36,132 bases of DNA from Oppiella nova (lineage: Eukaryota > Arthropoda > Arachnida > Sarcoptiformes > Oppiidae): assembly GCA_905397405.1 (NCBI GenBank), contig CAJPVJ010000150.1:1-36132 (forward strand), written 5' to 3'. Positions 9,427 to 22,538 of the stretch are shown one piece after another; within the stretch, counting starts at the first letter, position 1; every line of letters starts with the position of its first letter. Position numbers and translations under genes: made by a program. The notes beneath the pieces were generated by a model. That model made no database searches. It saw nothing but the letters and a program-made list of their open reading frames with translations, and was not told where the DNA came from.

Positions 9427-12400
9427 TCACGACTGATTTTCATCGTTTTGCAACTTTCCGATCACGTGTTTAACCCAACCCTTGGAGTTGGGTTTTGGCG
9501 AACCTTTTGGCAATTCCTCATCAGAAGACTCATCGTTTTCATCGATATTCTCTTTATTGCTGCGCCACTTCTCCAACTCTTCGACTCTTTCCTTAATACT
9601 TTTGATGCCATCGAAGTCACAGACATTAATGTCTTTATGAAAGTGAGAGTTCTGTTCAAGAATTTTGAGTTTTTCAATGATAGCGCCCTTCACTCTCTTT
9701 GCACTCAATATGTTTAAGTTGAGGCCAACGCTCGACAACTCCTCTATTGATTTGTAAATACTTTGCTTTTCTTCGGCATTCAAATTCGATATGCAATTCA
9801 AGTGATTATAACATCCCGTGTCCTCATTGTCGTCCATAAACTGCTCGATAGGATTGACAGAGAGGTCAGAGTCGTTATCATCTCTGGTTTGGCTATAAAA
9901 GCCCGATTCGCCGAACATCTCTTCAGTCAAAACACTTTCAATCGCTTCAAACGTTTGTTCATAAAAGCTATCGAGTGATGAATCGCTCACATCAGAGGGC
10001 GAGTCATCGATAGTGTCGTTATTTCCGTTTGAATCGGTTTTATCATTGTTTTCACTTGAATTGGATATATCGGAGATTAAACTGTCGGGCCTTTTAAAGG
10101 AGTAGTGCTTTTGAAGACCACATCTATGTTTGGGCGCAACTCCGTCGCAATCAAAGTCTTTATAGGCGGCCAACCGGGCGGCGGCCGCAGCACTCGTTTT
10201 GGGCACTGATATGCGAGCGAACACAGGACTAGGGATTTCTGACAGCGCTCTGCTCGCAGTCATTTCGCTCTCAATTTTCGATGAGTTCTTCAGTTTGTTT
10301 TTGATTATATTGGAGTAAACTTTGGCCAAAGTGTGCACAAATCGAGCCGTTATTAATTTAGGGCTTATTTCCTGTTTCGACGACTCATTCGGCTCTTTGT
10401 TGTTGTTGTTTGGACACCGATTCGGTGGGACTACCGGTGACTCACATCTATCACCGCTTTCTCCAGAGGCGACCGAAGCGTTATCGGCGCACAACTGATC
10501 GGAAACCGTTGGCGAGCGTCGAAGTGATATTAATTTAGAGCTTACGTTAAATATGACTGATTTTATATATTTAGAAGCGCTGTGTTTGTAGATCTTGTGC
10601 TCCGGGTGTAGGACTGACTGATCGGACATATTCTCCAAACTTATTGAAGACGAATTGTTTGAACACTTAATGTCGTCACTAGATTTGAAACACTGGTTCC
10701 GGTGATCGGTGCCGATGTATGTGTCGATGTACTCGCCATTGATTGCTTGATCGGCTGCTATAGTGAACGGTCTTTGCTCGGCATGTGTTGAACGCAAGCG
10801 ATTGATTGGCGTTGTCTGACAGTTGTCTTCATTTGTCGGCGCAAACGAAGTCGTCTCAAAACTTCTGGGAAGTGAACCGCCTTTCTTGCAGGGACTGGCG
10901 AAGTGCTGCTCCTGACGCTTAAGCCAAATGGCCGGCGCTGTGGGACTCATCTCATCTAAACTATTACTTGGAGGCAATTGTGTGGATGAGCACGAGTTGG
11001 AAGAGTGGGACAAATTTAAAGTGTTTGGTCTCTGAACTAATCGTTTGTTGGGAGGCGTTGGCGGCAAATCGGGTGCCAACGAGTGTCGCAATGAGAGGGT
11101 GTGTTGTAGTATGGCTTTAGTGCGAGACATACCCGTAAAAGACTGGACGCGACGGACAATAGGATTGGAGAGATCTGACAGTTGGTTGGAGTAACTGAAG
11201 AGTGCGTTCACCGGCAGCACAACGTATTTCGAGTCCTCCGATTGCGAGGACGAGGCCATCGACAGGTCACTCGAACCCGAAGACAATGGAGTACTCGTCC
11301 TGTTGTACAGAGTGCTGGAACTGTTGGACATCTGAACACTGGAGTCTTCACTCGAATCCAATCGATGATTATTGGGTGAGATATAGAACGTCACGTATTC
11401 GGCTTCGTTCTCGTTTGGCATATCATTCATCTCCCGGTGCCCTATCGTCACTGTACGCGGAGGTGGTCTCAGTTCTAGTATGTTATGCATGACATTGGTT
11501 TGAGTGAGAGATTCATTGTCTGCTTTCTCTTCCGTCAGATCCTGTGCTGAGCCTTCATAGCGTTCAACAAGTTTTGGCTGATTGTCAGCTCCTGTGCCAA
11601 CACCTGTTATACCTGTCATTGTAATCGTAGGACTACTTTCCAGCTTCTCATCTGAGATATCAATATGAGAGGCGTTCAAATCAATGGGTCCCAGACTGGA
11701 GCGCCGTTCGCTTTGATCGTTGTCTTTGCAATGGGAGTGAATGCGCGCGTTATCGTCATAGCTGGAGCTCCGGGATCGACGCCAACCGTTATGTCCGTCC
11801 ATATAATGAATCTTTTTGAGTGACTTTCGTAGTTTGAATCCTTTGCTGAGATTATGGTTGACAGTGGCCTCGGATTTGCGTCGGTTTTCCTGTTTCCTGC
11901 GCTCGAGGTATTCCGGAGCACTCAGTGTGCGCTTACTGTTCGTGTGGGCCTTCTCTGGCGGCCCGTTCGCTGAGTTGGCCGTCTGTCCCAATTGCATAAC
12001 TATTTGCTTGGCGTGAGAGGGGATGACAACGTCATAGTTCTCGAGAATCACTCTCTTTAATAGTAGACACCATTCCCTCTTGTGCTCCAAATTTCGGGCC
12101 TGAAATGTGTACTGAGCTCTGGGCTGATCGAAGGGAATGGCGTGAAAGCAAAGTGGTTGGCCCTGAATGCTCTCTATTAGCATTAAGTTTGAACACTAAA
12201 CCCAAAAATAATTTAAATAAAATATTCATTAAAATTAATCTCATTTGAAATGATTATTTTCAAACAAAAACTTCATTTCAACTAATCTCGAGTCAAATGT
12301 TTATTCAAAACTAATAAAACCTTTTCATAAAATTAGTCATAAAATTTAGATTTATATTCAAACACCTCTTAAGATATATTTTGCCAAACATTCAGTGGAC

Positions 12401-15400
12401 TCATAAATGAGACATATTTGAGGACATTGTGAGGGCAGGGGTGTGGGGTGTGCGGGGGGTGTGAAGCGGCTATTCATGAGATAATCTATTTTCAAATGTA
12501 AGTTAACATAGATATAAATCTTTGTTCTGGTCGTAAGCCTATCTGACCTCTATTTAAAGCACTACTTCTCACTCTTATTAATGTAAGCTTTGATCGTAAT
12601 TATGACCAAAACTAAGACATTGTATTCATGTTTTGCTTCAATTGTATCCTAATATCTCGCTAAACATTTCTATCTTTTTATCAGTTAATTAAAAATTGTT
12701 AATTATAACAATACATAAATATTAAAATAATAGTTTTATTATAAAAGTGGTTCATTCGAGAAGTAAACATTATCATATTTGTAACACCATAAGTGTTTTT
12801 ACTAAAAGTTTTGACAATTATTTTCAGATGTTTAGCGTTACGGAGAGGATACTTAAGTCCAATAATGTGGGGGTGGGGTGGCATTGAAAATATTTATGTT
12901 ACACCAAAATAATGCCTTAAGAATAGGGAATAGGTCAGCGCTTTTCCATTTTATTAGTTAATACAATTCAAACCGTAAGTGGGATTACGGATTGGGTTAG
13001 ATATTAGTGCCATTAGTAAGCTATACAGTGTATACACAAGAGTTTGCATTGAATTGTATTTTGTATTTATAAAAATTGTTTCCTCAACTCTAAAATTCAA
13101 TTGAAATAACGGGAAAATTCCGTTTTTAGCAAAATAATGGCGTTAAGTATGAAATGGGATAAAAATTAATAAATCGATAAAAAATTATTTCTCCGAAAGT
13201 GTCAAATAAGATATAATAATAAAAACTTTTCTTTTGTGATGCCTTTAATCGGGACATTCAAGTCTTGGGGCTCATAGCAGGTGCAGATCAGCACCAAAAC
13301 CAGTGCGTGTTCTCAGTGCTCATCACAGATGAACTCATTTACAGCCAATTAGGGCACAAAAATCAAATAAAATTTCTTATTAAGTCAACAAATTTCCACA
13401 AAATGCTTGGATTCACATGTTTTTTCAGACACACCAGTGTATCAAACGTTTCCATTCAAACCTAACAATGCATTCAATTGTTTCCCCAATTCAAGAGCAC
13501 AACATTGATATTAATTTAATCATCCGTTTAGGGAAGTCCCACTTTTCCTATAATAATAGCATAGCCTTTAAATAATTGATATATAATGGGAGCCTAATAG
13601 ATTATAATTTATATTAAAATCTAATCCAATAAATTATTAAAAATTAATTATTGATTTGAGATTACATAATCATTGAAATTCTGATCAATTTTGTGCCAAT
13701 TTTAAAAAATCACATTTATTAATAAACTTGACATCAATAAAATGGGCGGCCATTTATCACATGCCCCCAAATGTGTCCGATCGTGATCTCCACCCCCACT
13801 CTATGGCCATCCCAGTACTTAAAAGTTTTATTTTTAAATGTTTGGATTAAGTGAATATATTTTTTTCATATTGTAGCAAATAAATTGGCTTTAATTTTAA
13901 AATGCATGCACTTTATTAGAATAAATGTTTAATTGAATGAATTAAACTTGAATTCCTATTTATATTTTATATAAATGCTAAATAATGTCAACATTTAAGT
14001 AAATAATGTTTTAAAACAACAATTATAGTAATAAAGAAAAATATGATAATTAGACTCAAAAGTGTGTTATATTATCAAAATTCATAGCAATTCATAGCAA
14101 AGCAAAGCCTATGAAGCGGTTAAAGAGTAGCAGAAAAGCGGTTTACAAATAGGAATGTTAATGAGTGGCAGGAATGGAGGGAATGGAGGAATGGCATCGA
14201 AATTAATTTTATTGAAATTGAACTCAATTTGTGTTCAGAATGGGAACACTTTTAAGACAAATATATCTTTGAGTGGTTTTCGTTCAAATTGAGTCAAAAG
14301 AGTAAAAACATATAATTATAGAAGAGATGAGGACTGGAATACATACGAGAATATGTGTCTTAAAGCTGAGAGCGCCGTCGTCTTTCTTTTTGGTGATTAA
14401 CAACATTCGGTCGAAAAGAAATAAATGTCGAAAACCTTTCGCACCGAACATTCGGAAGGAGCCCTCGCATTGGAGGTCACCATATGTGGTCAGATCCTGG
14501 CCCTACAAACACACATTTGTCACCATTAGAGCCATTAGAGTCTGTGTTATCAGTAATTAACTGCATTATTGTCTTACCGGCCAATTATAGAGCAAACTCT
14601 GGATCTCCTGAACCCTGACTGCGTGTTCGTGTTTCCGCTTCATATCGTTTATATGGATCGCAATGTTTGTCATCACAGATAACGCGTTCTTTATGTCAAT
14701 GTAATCGTTGGTCTCTTTGTCCGTGTATTTGACGATATTCTGGTCAAACACGAGACAAGTCTCAGCTAATGTCACGTACAGTGGACAGGGATTAGATGTC
14801 ATACCTGTAGCAGTAGATGATATTTTAATATTCTTTGGACGGGCTTTAGTAGGTATGAACCCAAAGGAAGACTATGGCGTAAGGAGAGCTGCCTTTCCCT
14901 AAATATCTCAGCCCTATCTGTGTTTCGCATCATTTCTGTTAATAAGGACACCGTTCTGAACAGAAAAGCAAAAAGAGTTCAATTATTCTGTTTGAAATCA
15001 GTTAAGAAATTTAGATTAAAAACAAAATAAAATATCAAATGAGAGACAAACCGGGGATAGTTTGTACAATAATGGGTGTATATATCAAATCCCGAGCTTT
15101 TGGTGATAAAACTCTTGGCGATGGACACAGCATTCAGACCACACTCTTCTAATTGACTTAAAAAATCCGAATTAAATAAATAGATGTCTTCTATATTACT
15201 AAACAGATTCTGGATCTCTTCACAAGTGATCTTCGACTCGTCAAATGCCTTCATGTGTTGTAAATAACCCTAATTTTGGAGTTATAATTATTATTACAAA
15301 TTAATCTCAATATTTTATATCAAATTAATTTTAAAATCTTGTATTAAATCTATTTTAGAAAATACATAAATAAAAATACCCAAAAATGTTGGCATAAATA

Positions 15401-18400
15401 TGATTAAATACAAAAAACTTATATCATAAATTTTATTATATAATAAAATAAAAATATGCTATGAATAGAATTAACGTTAAATTAAAGTTAGTAAAAGATT
15501 ATTGTCTTTAGGCACCAAAACATACATAACTCATAATAATAAAACATTTCTCTTGAGTATCTTATCCCTTCCTTATAGTATAAGTGTTAAGAAATGCAAT
15601 ACAATTAAAATTATAGTTAATTACTAATTATGACAATAACTCAATTTCTCTTCCGGAGAATCTCAATAAATGTGTTATAATATGCATTCATATGTGTAAA
15701 GTACTACTGTATAACTTATATTGTTGGCAAATCTCAGTATATATACTATTTGTAAAAAGAACCCAAAATTAATTTACCAATTCAATTTAAAATTAAGTAG
15801 ACCCTGTTCAATAATGCATTTTAAAGCTATAAAATTAAGACTTTTAAAATTAATTAAATTAAATTACTTTTTAAATTAATAAATTTAATATTACTTCAAA
15901 TACTATGAATGTGATAACGTTACTACTGTATTAATATTAATAAGCTTATAAATACTGTATGTAAATGATTACTTTTATATTAAATCAGTGAATTAAATTC
16001 TAAGTGACTATTAATTAAATTAAATGATTTGTCGCTTTAACGAGAAAAGTTGATAAAGACCATTGAAAATATAGCTCTCCCTCCCTTTCCCAGTACTCTG
16101 TATAGGATTGTAACTATTTTAGATTTAGTTTCAATTTATAAAGATTCTTTGATTGGCAAAAATACTCATTCATAAGCCATATACAGTATGAGTGAATATT
16201 TAATCTTAAAATAATCTAAAGAATTGCAACAAACAAGAATTTCCATTATTACAAACACACAGAATTACATTATTCCGGTTTTCACAACAAAAGTGTACTG
16301 GTTGTTAAATATTTTAGGAAATACATCGAGATATATTATTTTATTTATAGACATTTGATCTATTCAATTAAATCTGAGCTAAATTTAACGCCAAGATTTA
16401 TATTAAGCTAAATATAACAACCTTAGTAATTCGACATCGAGTTTATATAACTTCACAATGAAATGAACATATAAAGTAATATCATATAAATAGACCAAAA
16501 CTTAAATCAAAGTTAATCTAAAGCTTATTATGGGGATAGCTAGAAAAATGTATTTTTAATGGCTATTAAGAAATGAGAAATTCATATATAAATAGAATAT
16601 TTTCCAATTTAATCTCAAAAATGTAATCAATTAAATGAATTCATGAGTTAATAAAATGATAAATTCAAGAACTTATGTGAATTGTAGAAAATCATTTTAA
16701 AACAATCCCTACACTACTCATCCATTTAGCTCAACACATGAGATAAAATTAAATAATTTCCTAGAATACAAGAAAATTTAGTTAATAATAGATTTTTTCT
16801 TTGAATATTATAATAGCTTTACCACAAGCTTTACCTTTAAGTCATTTACCACAAGTAAAGTGAATTACAACTATAAGTAGTATTATGATAATTATTTGTT
16901 TTTCATTTATCAATACATTGCATTGTATTTTATATAAAAAATTTAATTTTTCTATAATTAATTCAAAAATAATCTTGAATTTAACAAAACTTCATACACT
17001 TACAAATAATGAAAAAAAACATTTTAAGGTAATCATACAAATATAATTCTTATCTCACTATTAAATAAATTATAAATAATATTCAAATGCAAGTGCAGGA
17101 AAGGTCATAGGAATACAATCAATGCTTTCATTGGCTATAAATCTAATACTTTTCATGTTTGGGATCATTAAGTCTTTGATTATAACTTCTGGTTACAAAT
17201 AATACAGTACTTGTAATATAAGTTATCATATTTAGAGTGAGAACAAGTCTGTAACCAAATAAAAAACTTTAAATTATGATATAATTTAAATTCATTTTGG
17301 TTTCGCATAATTTATCGAAATCATTAAAATCAAAAAAAAAACATTTGAAAAGTGACTGAATATTTCAAAAGAAATTTGATACCATCTTAAAGTCAAATCC
17401 TATTGATAGACATGTGCTGAGCACCAGTACATCTCACGGCCAAATGCTCCGATACCTCACACCCTTAACAGCCCATTAGATCCACTAATAGTGAGCCCGT
17501 CCTCCCTCTCCCTTTTGTTTATTATAAAGAGTCCTTCCGTTGAACACATTGTTTCTGAGACAACAGTCCACTCCATGTCTACAATCTTACCCCACTCCCA
17601 AACCCTTATGTATTTAATTACTTAAATCGTCACCACTTAAGAGGACAGTCACACGTCTGTCTACAGACTGTGTCTGCGTCCAATACGATGGCACGAGTCA
17701 TACCAAACCACAACACATCCATTGATTTAAATATAATTTTCAAGTCTAGAAATACGTGTCCAACAGATTATTTGCGAAACTAGTATTTCATTTGTAAGCA
17801 AGTACAGTATCTAAACTAACTAAATGCTGACAAACTTTTCCTACAATATTTCCATTTATTATAGATAATAATGGAATAATAAATTATTTTTCAATATAAC
17901 AAATATTTCCGTAAGAATATTCAATCAGTAATTTATATATAACTTATTATTAATCTTTAATTTAATTTAAAAAATAAATATTTTCAAAAAAACTTTTAAT
18001 GGAATGGATTTTACTCTAAAACACTTATAGAGAGTAATTCAAAAAGTATTTCAAACCCGTAATACAAACTTAATGCAATGTCTATGTAAATACAATGTAG
18101 TTTCTTATAATACCATACAATTAGAAAAGCATTTGATTAATGCATCAATTTTTTCGAAAGTTTTATTAGCATTAAATACAAATACATAAAACCAGTTATG
18201 ATGTGAAGTGAACCTCATTTATCTGTTATAATGCAAGTGTGTATATATTGGGCCAATCGGTATATTGTGGTCACCATTCAATTCACTTATACGGCACTCG
18301 TGTCACTATAAGTGCTTACGTTATGTGCAAAACTACGGCACTCTATCTCTTCTTTAGTTAACATGAGTTCAAATATAAATAGAAAATCTTTTATAAAAAA

Positions 18401-18696
18401 TATTTATATTACAAAAAGAATTATATGATGTGAAAAATATATTTCATATGAACTATAATTATATTTCATTCTCACATTGTATTGATTTGAATCAAATGCA
18501 AGTATAGGTCACTTTGAGAGAAGTTTTCTTAACTATTTCCACAATAATTGAAAAACTTTGCAAACTTCTCGAAACGAATGGTTGACTATTGTATGAAAGA
18601 AAACCGTTCTTTAAATTGGAGTTAATCTGAATATTTAGTGGAAGACTTGGTTCAGACAAACAATCCATTGCCTACTATTATGTTGATCCACAGGGC

Positions 18697-18740
<44 letters not shown>

Positions 18741-20463
18741 TGCCGTAGTTTTGCACATAACGTAAGCACTTATAGTGACACGAGTGCCGTATAAGTGAAT
18801 ATTTCAATGTTAGGCAATAGAAGTGTCTCATTATTGATAGTAAGTTATAGTCGAGTATAGTATAGGAAGGAGTGAGTGGTGGGGAGAAGAGTTGCATTCA
18901 TTTGGTTCATACATCATAGGAGTCTGAGTCACATCTGTTCATCAGTGAGTGTTTCAGTGATATCTTCTTTCGTGCAGAACTACAGTCTTATAAATACATT
19001 AAATTTATAACTATATTCATGACATTGACTAAGAGTTCAGGAAAATACCTGAACAGTCACTCCATAGAGCAGTGCTGAGAGGCTGAGGATCTATCAAACA
19101 TCTGACAAATGATATTAGCGTTCACTCGACGCAATAATCAAACCGATTGTCAAAAACAGAGTTCAAATATGCCGGCAATAGGGAAGTCATCACTATATTA
19201 GTGCCCAACCAATCATACATTCGCACTGATGTCTGACTTTTAAATACATTCAACACTTGATTGTAGTCAACACTCAAACACCACTCAATCCTTCCTATAC
19301 TATACTCGACTATAACTTACTATCAATAATGAGACACTTCTATTGCCTAACATTGAAATCAATTTACTACTTATTATCACTTAAAAAGAGAGTAAATAGG
19401 GTTAACCCCAACCCTAACCCTATTAAGAGTGGTGTCGACCCCTTAAACAATCAAAAGTGATAATGAATGAGGAAATATGGCATTTATTATGTAACGCACA
19501 AAACAGTAGATAGAGATAGGGATTGGGATTGGGCTGACAATAATTCACACCCAATACCCCATAACTCTGTTAAAGCACTTCTCAGTACGAATTGATTTGA
19601 AAATATCTCTCATTTTACAAAAGTGTTAAAATGTTTACAAAACAAAGTAATCGCTTCTCACTCATCGCATACTAAAATCGGTTTAAATCTGTAGCTATTA
19701 TTATCTGAAATATAAGATTGAGTTTATGTCTCATTCAATAAACGCTATGTTTAGCGATGCACTCAACTCTTAAATCTAAAAACCCATTCAATTTCAATTG
19801 TATTGCAATTATTATCCACGAAAATTACAAAACCAAATGAAAATACAATTTCCTTATAGTTAACCATAAGTTATAAGTTTTAAGCAAACATTTGGTGCCG
19901 AATAGACATAAGACATAAGATACAAGACATGGTTAATGGTAATTGTTTGGTAGGTCGGGAACACATACCTCAACGATCTGTTGCAGATCATTGACATACT
20001 GGCGCTCAGTCTCGACGATCTCGACGATAACCCTTTCGATATGACTTAAGTTAGTGTCCAAATATTTAGGAACAGTAGGGGTTGTCATGTGTGGCGATGA
20101 CTGTTGGGGACGATCGGCGAGACTGTTGTGGGCTGCGGATGGAGGGTTGGGTGCGATGGCTCCCAGACCCCCACAACCGTTCACTTTGGCTCTAATCATA
20201 CGAATGATTCCCAACGAGTCGTCGTCCGTGTCGTCCGCGTCGTCTAAGCTCTCAATTGACGCCAAATAAGACTTCTTCGTGTCGGCCATACCTGCGATCG
20301 ACACAATCGGCGGCCGATGAGCGCACGTGCCATCGATGGCCGGACAGTCGTACAGACCGAGTGAGCCATTCCTCGTGAGCGAAGAGCACGAAGATGTGGA
20401 TGACGACGACACGGAACTGATACTCAACGGACGCTTCTTCTGGTTGGACACATCCGATGCCAT
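9427..20463 (-). CDS. Rho guanine nucleotide exchange factor with DH and PH domains, PLEKHG1/2/3-like
   Basis: Dbl-family RhoGEF, expected to load GTP on Rho/Cdc42-type GTPases at the actin cortex. Exons: 20463-19969, 15269-15052, 14955-14805, 14739-14578, 14502-14347 and 12195-9427, with matching phases, giving about 1316 residues (PLEKHG1 about 1385). Residues 1-138 are Ser-rich and disordered. DH domain about 139-345: [83 protein letters not shown] domain about 350-450: [57 protein letters not shown]. The rest is a long low-complexity tail in one 2.77-kb exon, with a family-typical block [19 protein letters not shown]. The first ATG in frame is at 20463-20461; upstream codons stay open, so a further upstream exon is possible. 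Introns: 4.7 kb, 96, 65, 75 nt and 2.15 kb. Confidence 0.93.
12196..14346 (-). other. 2.15-kb intron of the RhoGEF gene
   Basis: Lies between the exon ending in KTHIL (CTC|gtatgt) and the last exon (tttag|TGTTCA). AT-rich, with a G-rich run at 12433-12459 and smaller G-rich pieces at 12867-12880. No conserved exon seen on either strand; the short open frames at 13265-13465 and 12699-12884 look random. Confidence 0.7.
12433..12459 (+). other. G-quadruplex-type G-run cluster
   Basis: Four runs of G (3, 4, 4 and 6 bases) separated by loops of 2, 3 and 5 bases in an otherwise AT-rich intron. On the gene's sense strand (minus) it is C-rich, so any quadruplex would form in the template DNA strand and not in the pre-mRNA. 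Confidence 0.7.
18281..18800. repeat. Inverted-repeat element A: 64-bp identical arms, 392-bp loop
   Basis: Left arm 18281-18344 and right arm 18737-18800 are exact reverse complements over 64 bp by base-by-base reading. The loop 18345-18736 is AT-rich and ends in a GA microsatellite. It has the shape of a MITE or foldback element, but no transposase and no clear target duplication were seen. Its right arm directly abuts element B. Confidence 0.95.
18700..18740 (+). repeat. (GA)n microsatellite adjoining inverted repeat A
   Basis: About 20 GA units with one AAAG interruption at 18727-18730. It runs into the first four bases of the right arm of element A; the left arm lacks the tract. Confidence 0.95.
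18801..19359. repeat. Inverted-repeat element B: 81-bp arms with one mismatch, 397-bp loop
   Basis: Left arm 18801-18881 and right arm 19279-19359 are reverse complements over 81 bp with a single mismatch. The two short open frames on opposite strands at 18652-18897 and 19257-19460 share a run of translated residues only because of this inverted repeat. The element begins at the very base after element A ends. Confidence 0.95.
19395..19424. repeat. Short telomere-like hairpin
   Basis: AATAGGGTTA at 19395-19404 pairs with TAACCCTATT at 19415-19424 around a C/A-rich loop, and includes two AACCCT units. It lies 36 bp to the right of element B. Too short to be a telomere; a possible interstitial telomeric trace. 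Confidence 0.6.
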
Positions 20464-22538
20464 CACATCCAACACTACACTACCACTGACTGTATGGACA
20501 CACAGTCATCACTGGTCACTGTTGGGGCACATTGTGGCTGACGATGGGATCAGATATGAATCACTTGTCACACAATTAGTGAAGCAATGAATGGATGAAA
20601 AGCATTACAAATATCTAACAAATGGTTTAATGAGTGAATTGTTTGCAAACCATTGAACTCTAAACTACTGGAAACCCAATGTTTATGTCATATCAATGGC
20701 ATTACTATAGCATAGCATACGTGAACATCATTGATGGCAACACTCGCTGTGTATTCGTCGGCCATTCAGTCGCTCACTGCCAGGCATTCACTTCATGAAC
20801 TACTCGGTTAACAGTCTCCAGTGCTATGAAAAAGGATATGTATGCCTGAACCATCACACCAATGAATACCCAAACCTGTATTAAAACATCGCATGCGTTC
20901 TCATCACCACTTCATTCAACTCTGGAAACGGCTATTCAAACATAAATATAGTCACTAAACTTCTGTCTAACTTCAGACTTCTGTCAAACTTTTTTCATAA
21001 CTCATTTAAGATTTTTTTGCTTTTCTTACTGTAAGTATTACCAGTATGTGATCAATTGTTTGGTAATCTGTGATTAAAAGCAGATATATTTATATATTTG
21101 TCACAGAATTTAAAGTTTATGAAAATATGACCAAAACTATGACTAAACTTGATTATATGACACTTGTATGAATACATAAGAAAATGTCATTAAATTGAAA
21201 GAATGGATAAGAACTTGTAATAAGAGGTATGAAACTTGCAAACTAATGCATGACTGGAGGGACAGCCCTTCACAACATCTGTAAAGCAAACAATTCCTAT
21301 AATAACGACAATTCCGACAAAATGAATGAAATCGTAAATTCCACTCAAAAATACAGTAATAATAACTCAATTAGCCTTCAGTTAATGAATTCTTATATTA
21401 TAAACCTTATTAGACGTGACCTTAAGATATGAGCTCATCCCTCAAATAATTGTCTATATCTCTGAAAATCACAAATACTTGACATTTCTATATCCCGTCC
21501 AGTCCTCCAGTCCCACATAATAGGCATTCATTAAATAAACGACTCATTTGTATGAATGAAACCTAATAAATAATTTAATGAATTGCTTGTTATGGGGATG
21601 AAGTGAATATTCATGATATAAAGTAGGGAATTGTGAATATAATACTGCAGTTAACTTGTAAGTCAAATGCAAAGTAAGTTCTAATTGTATAAAATATGAT
21701 CATAATATTTGTAATAGCCTAGTAGTATCTGTTTGTGATAACAAATTCCCAAAATGAACTGAGTATACTGTATGAACATTATATTGCTTATAATTTATAC
21801 CAAAATTTGCGATCTAATTTGCGACTTATAAGTTTATGTAAATAATAAATCCATGTTTATTATTATTTAATTTTATTAAATACAATTTACAATATTTTAC
21901 CATTTTTATAAACTCATCTAAAGTTACAATAAATACAGTATTTACTGTACGGTAGTATAATACCGGTATTACTGTACATCATACTGTACAGTAGATTATT
22001 TAGCATTTTATTAAAATGAATTAATGCATAGAAATTAATGAATGGAAGTCAATTCTTACATTAAGTCATTTTTACACAACATATTATTTGATTTATTCAT
22101 TACAATTAACTTTACATTAATTACATTACATTACTTTATACAAGTATATAATATGCTTTCAAAAGTTTCTATTCATATGTTATGCACAAAAATGTGTTAT
22201 TTTCAAAAAAAAAGATTATATGAATGAATGGATAACTGTATTGTTATTCATTAAATATGGTCTTCAATGTGAATCTTCAGATGAGTGAAGATTTCAATGA
22301 AATATGATTCTCAGAGATCAGAAGCATTCAAAACAGTCCCTATTAGTGAAAGTGTCAGTTTTACAACTCATTCCTAGAAAATAAGTGTATTTTGAAATAA
22401 AAACTCAAAACATTAGCAACAAATAGATAATTGTACTCTTCTTTTGAAACAAACAAAAATTTAGTTAAAATATATAAGAATTTCATAAACTTATAAAATG
22501 ACTGAAAACTGAATCAATGCAATGCAATGGAAATGAGT
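20464..22538. other. 2.1-kb spacer: RhoGEF 5' flank and PCMT1 3' flank
   Basis: The right-hand neighbour PCMT1 ends at 22539 and the RhoGEF starts at 20463, both on minus, so this holds the RhoGEF promoter and possibly a non-coding first exon. 20460-20950 is of mixed composition; the remainder is AT-rich, with a palindromic TACAGTA/TACTGTA cluster at 21934-21993. No protein gene recognised. Confidence 0.6.
21934..21993. repeat. Cluster of TACAGTA/TACTGTA palindromes
   Basis: Holds TACAGTA-TT-TACTGTA (21934-21949), the perfect palindromes AATACCGGTATT (21959-21970) and TACTGTACAGTA (21982-21993), and one more ACTGTAC between them. It can fold on itself; similar motifs occur at 26431-26485 and 33880-33951. 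Confidence 0.7.

Larger units (their letters stand above)
15270..19968 (-). other. 4.7-kb first intron of the RhoGEF gene
   Basis: Starts after QQIVE (GAG|gtatgt) and ends at attag|GGTTAT. Very AT-rich from 15290 to about 17380, then more mixed with C-rich stretches (17420-17720). It contains the composite inverted repeat at 18281-19359 and a telomere-like hairpin at 19395-19424. No coding exon was recognised inside it. Confidence 0.75.

Noticed and set aside
9427-12183. The 918-codon frame as a stand-alone gene starting at MLIES
   Set aside because: The Met lies in the middle of a PH-domain strand (CSNLMLIES); the upstream tttag|TGT acceptor and the preceding PH exon at 14347-14502 show that it is the last exon of the RhoGEF.
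18281-19359. Reading the two foldback elements as one ordinary MITE with a 6-bp TCAATT target duplication
   Set aside because: The outer ends (A and B') are not inverted copies of each other, so the whole block does not have terminal inverted repeats; the TCAATT match overlaps the arms and could easily be chance in AT-rich DNA.
18652-19460. Two short ORFs on opposite strands sharing a translated stretch ([20 protein letters not shown])
   Set aside because: The shared peptide is just the two arms of inverted repeat B read in opposite directions; no start context or homology.
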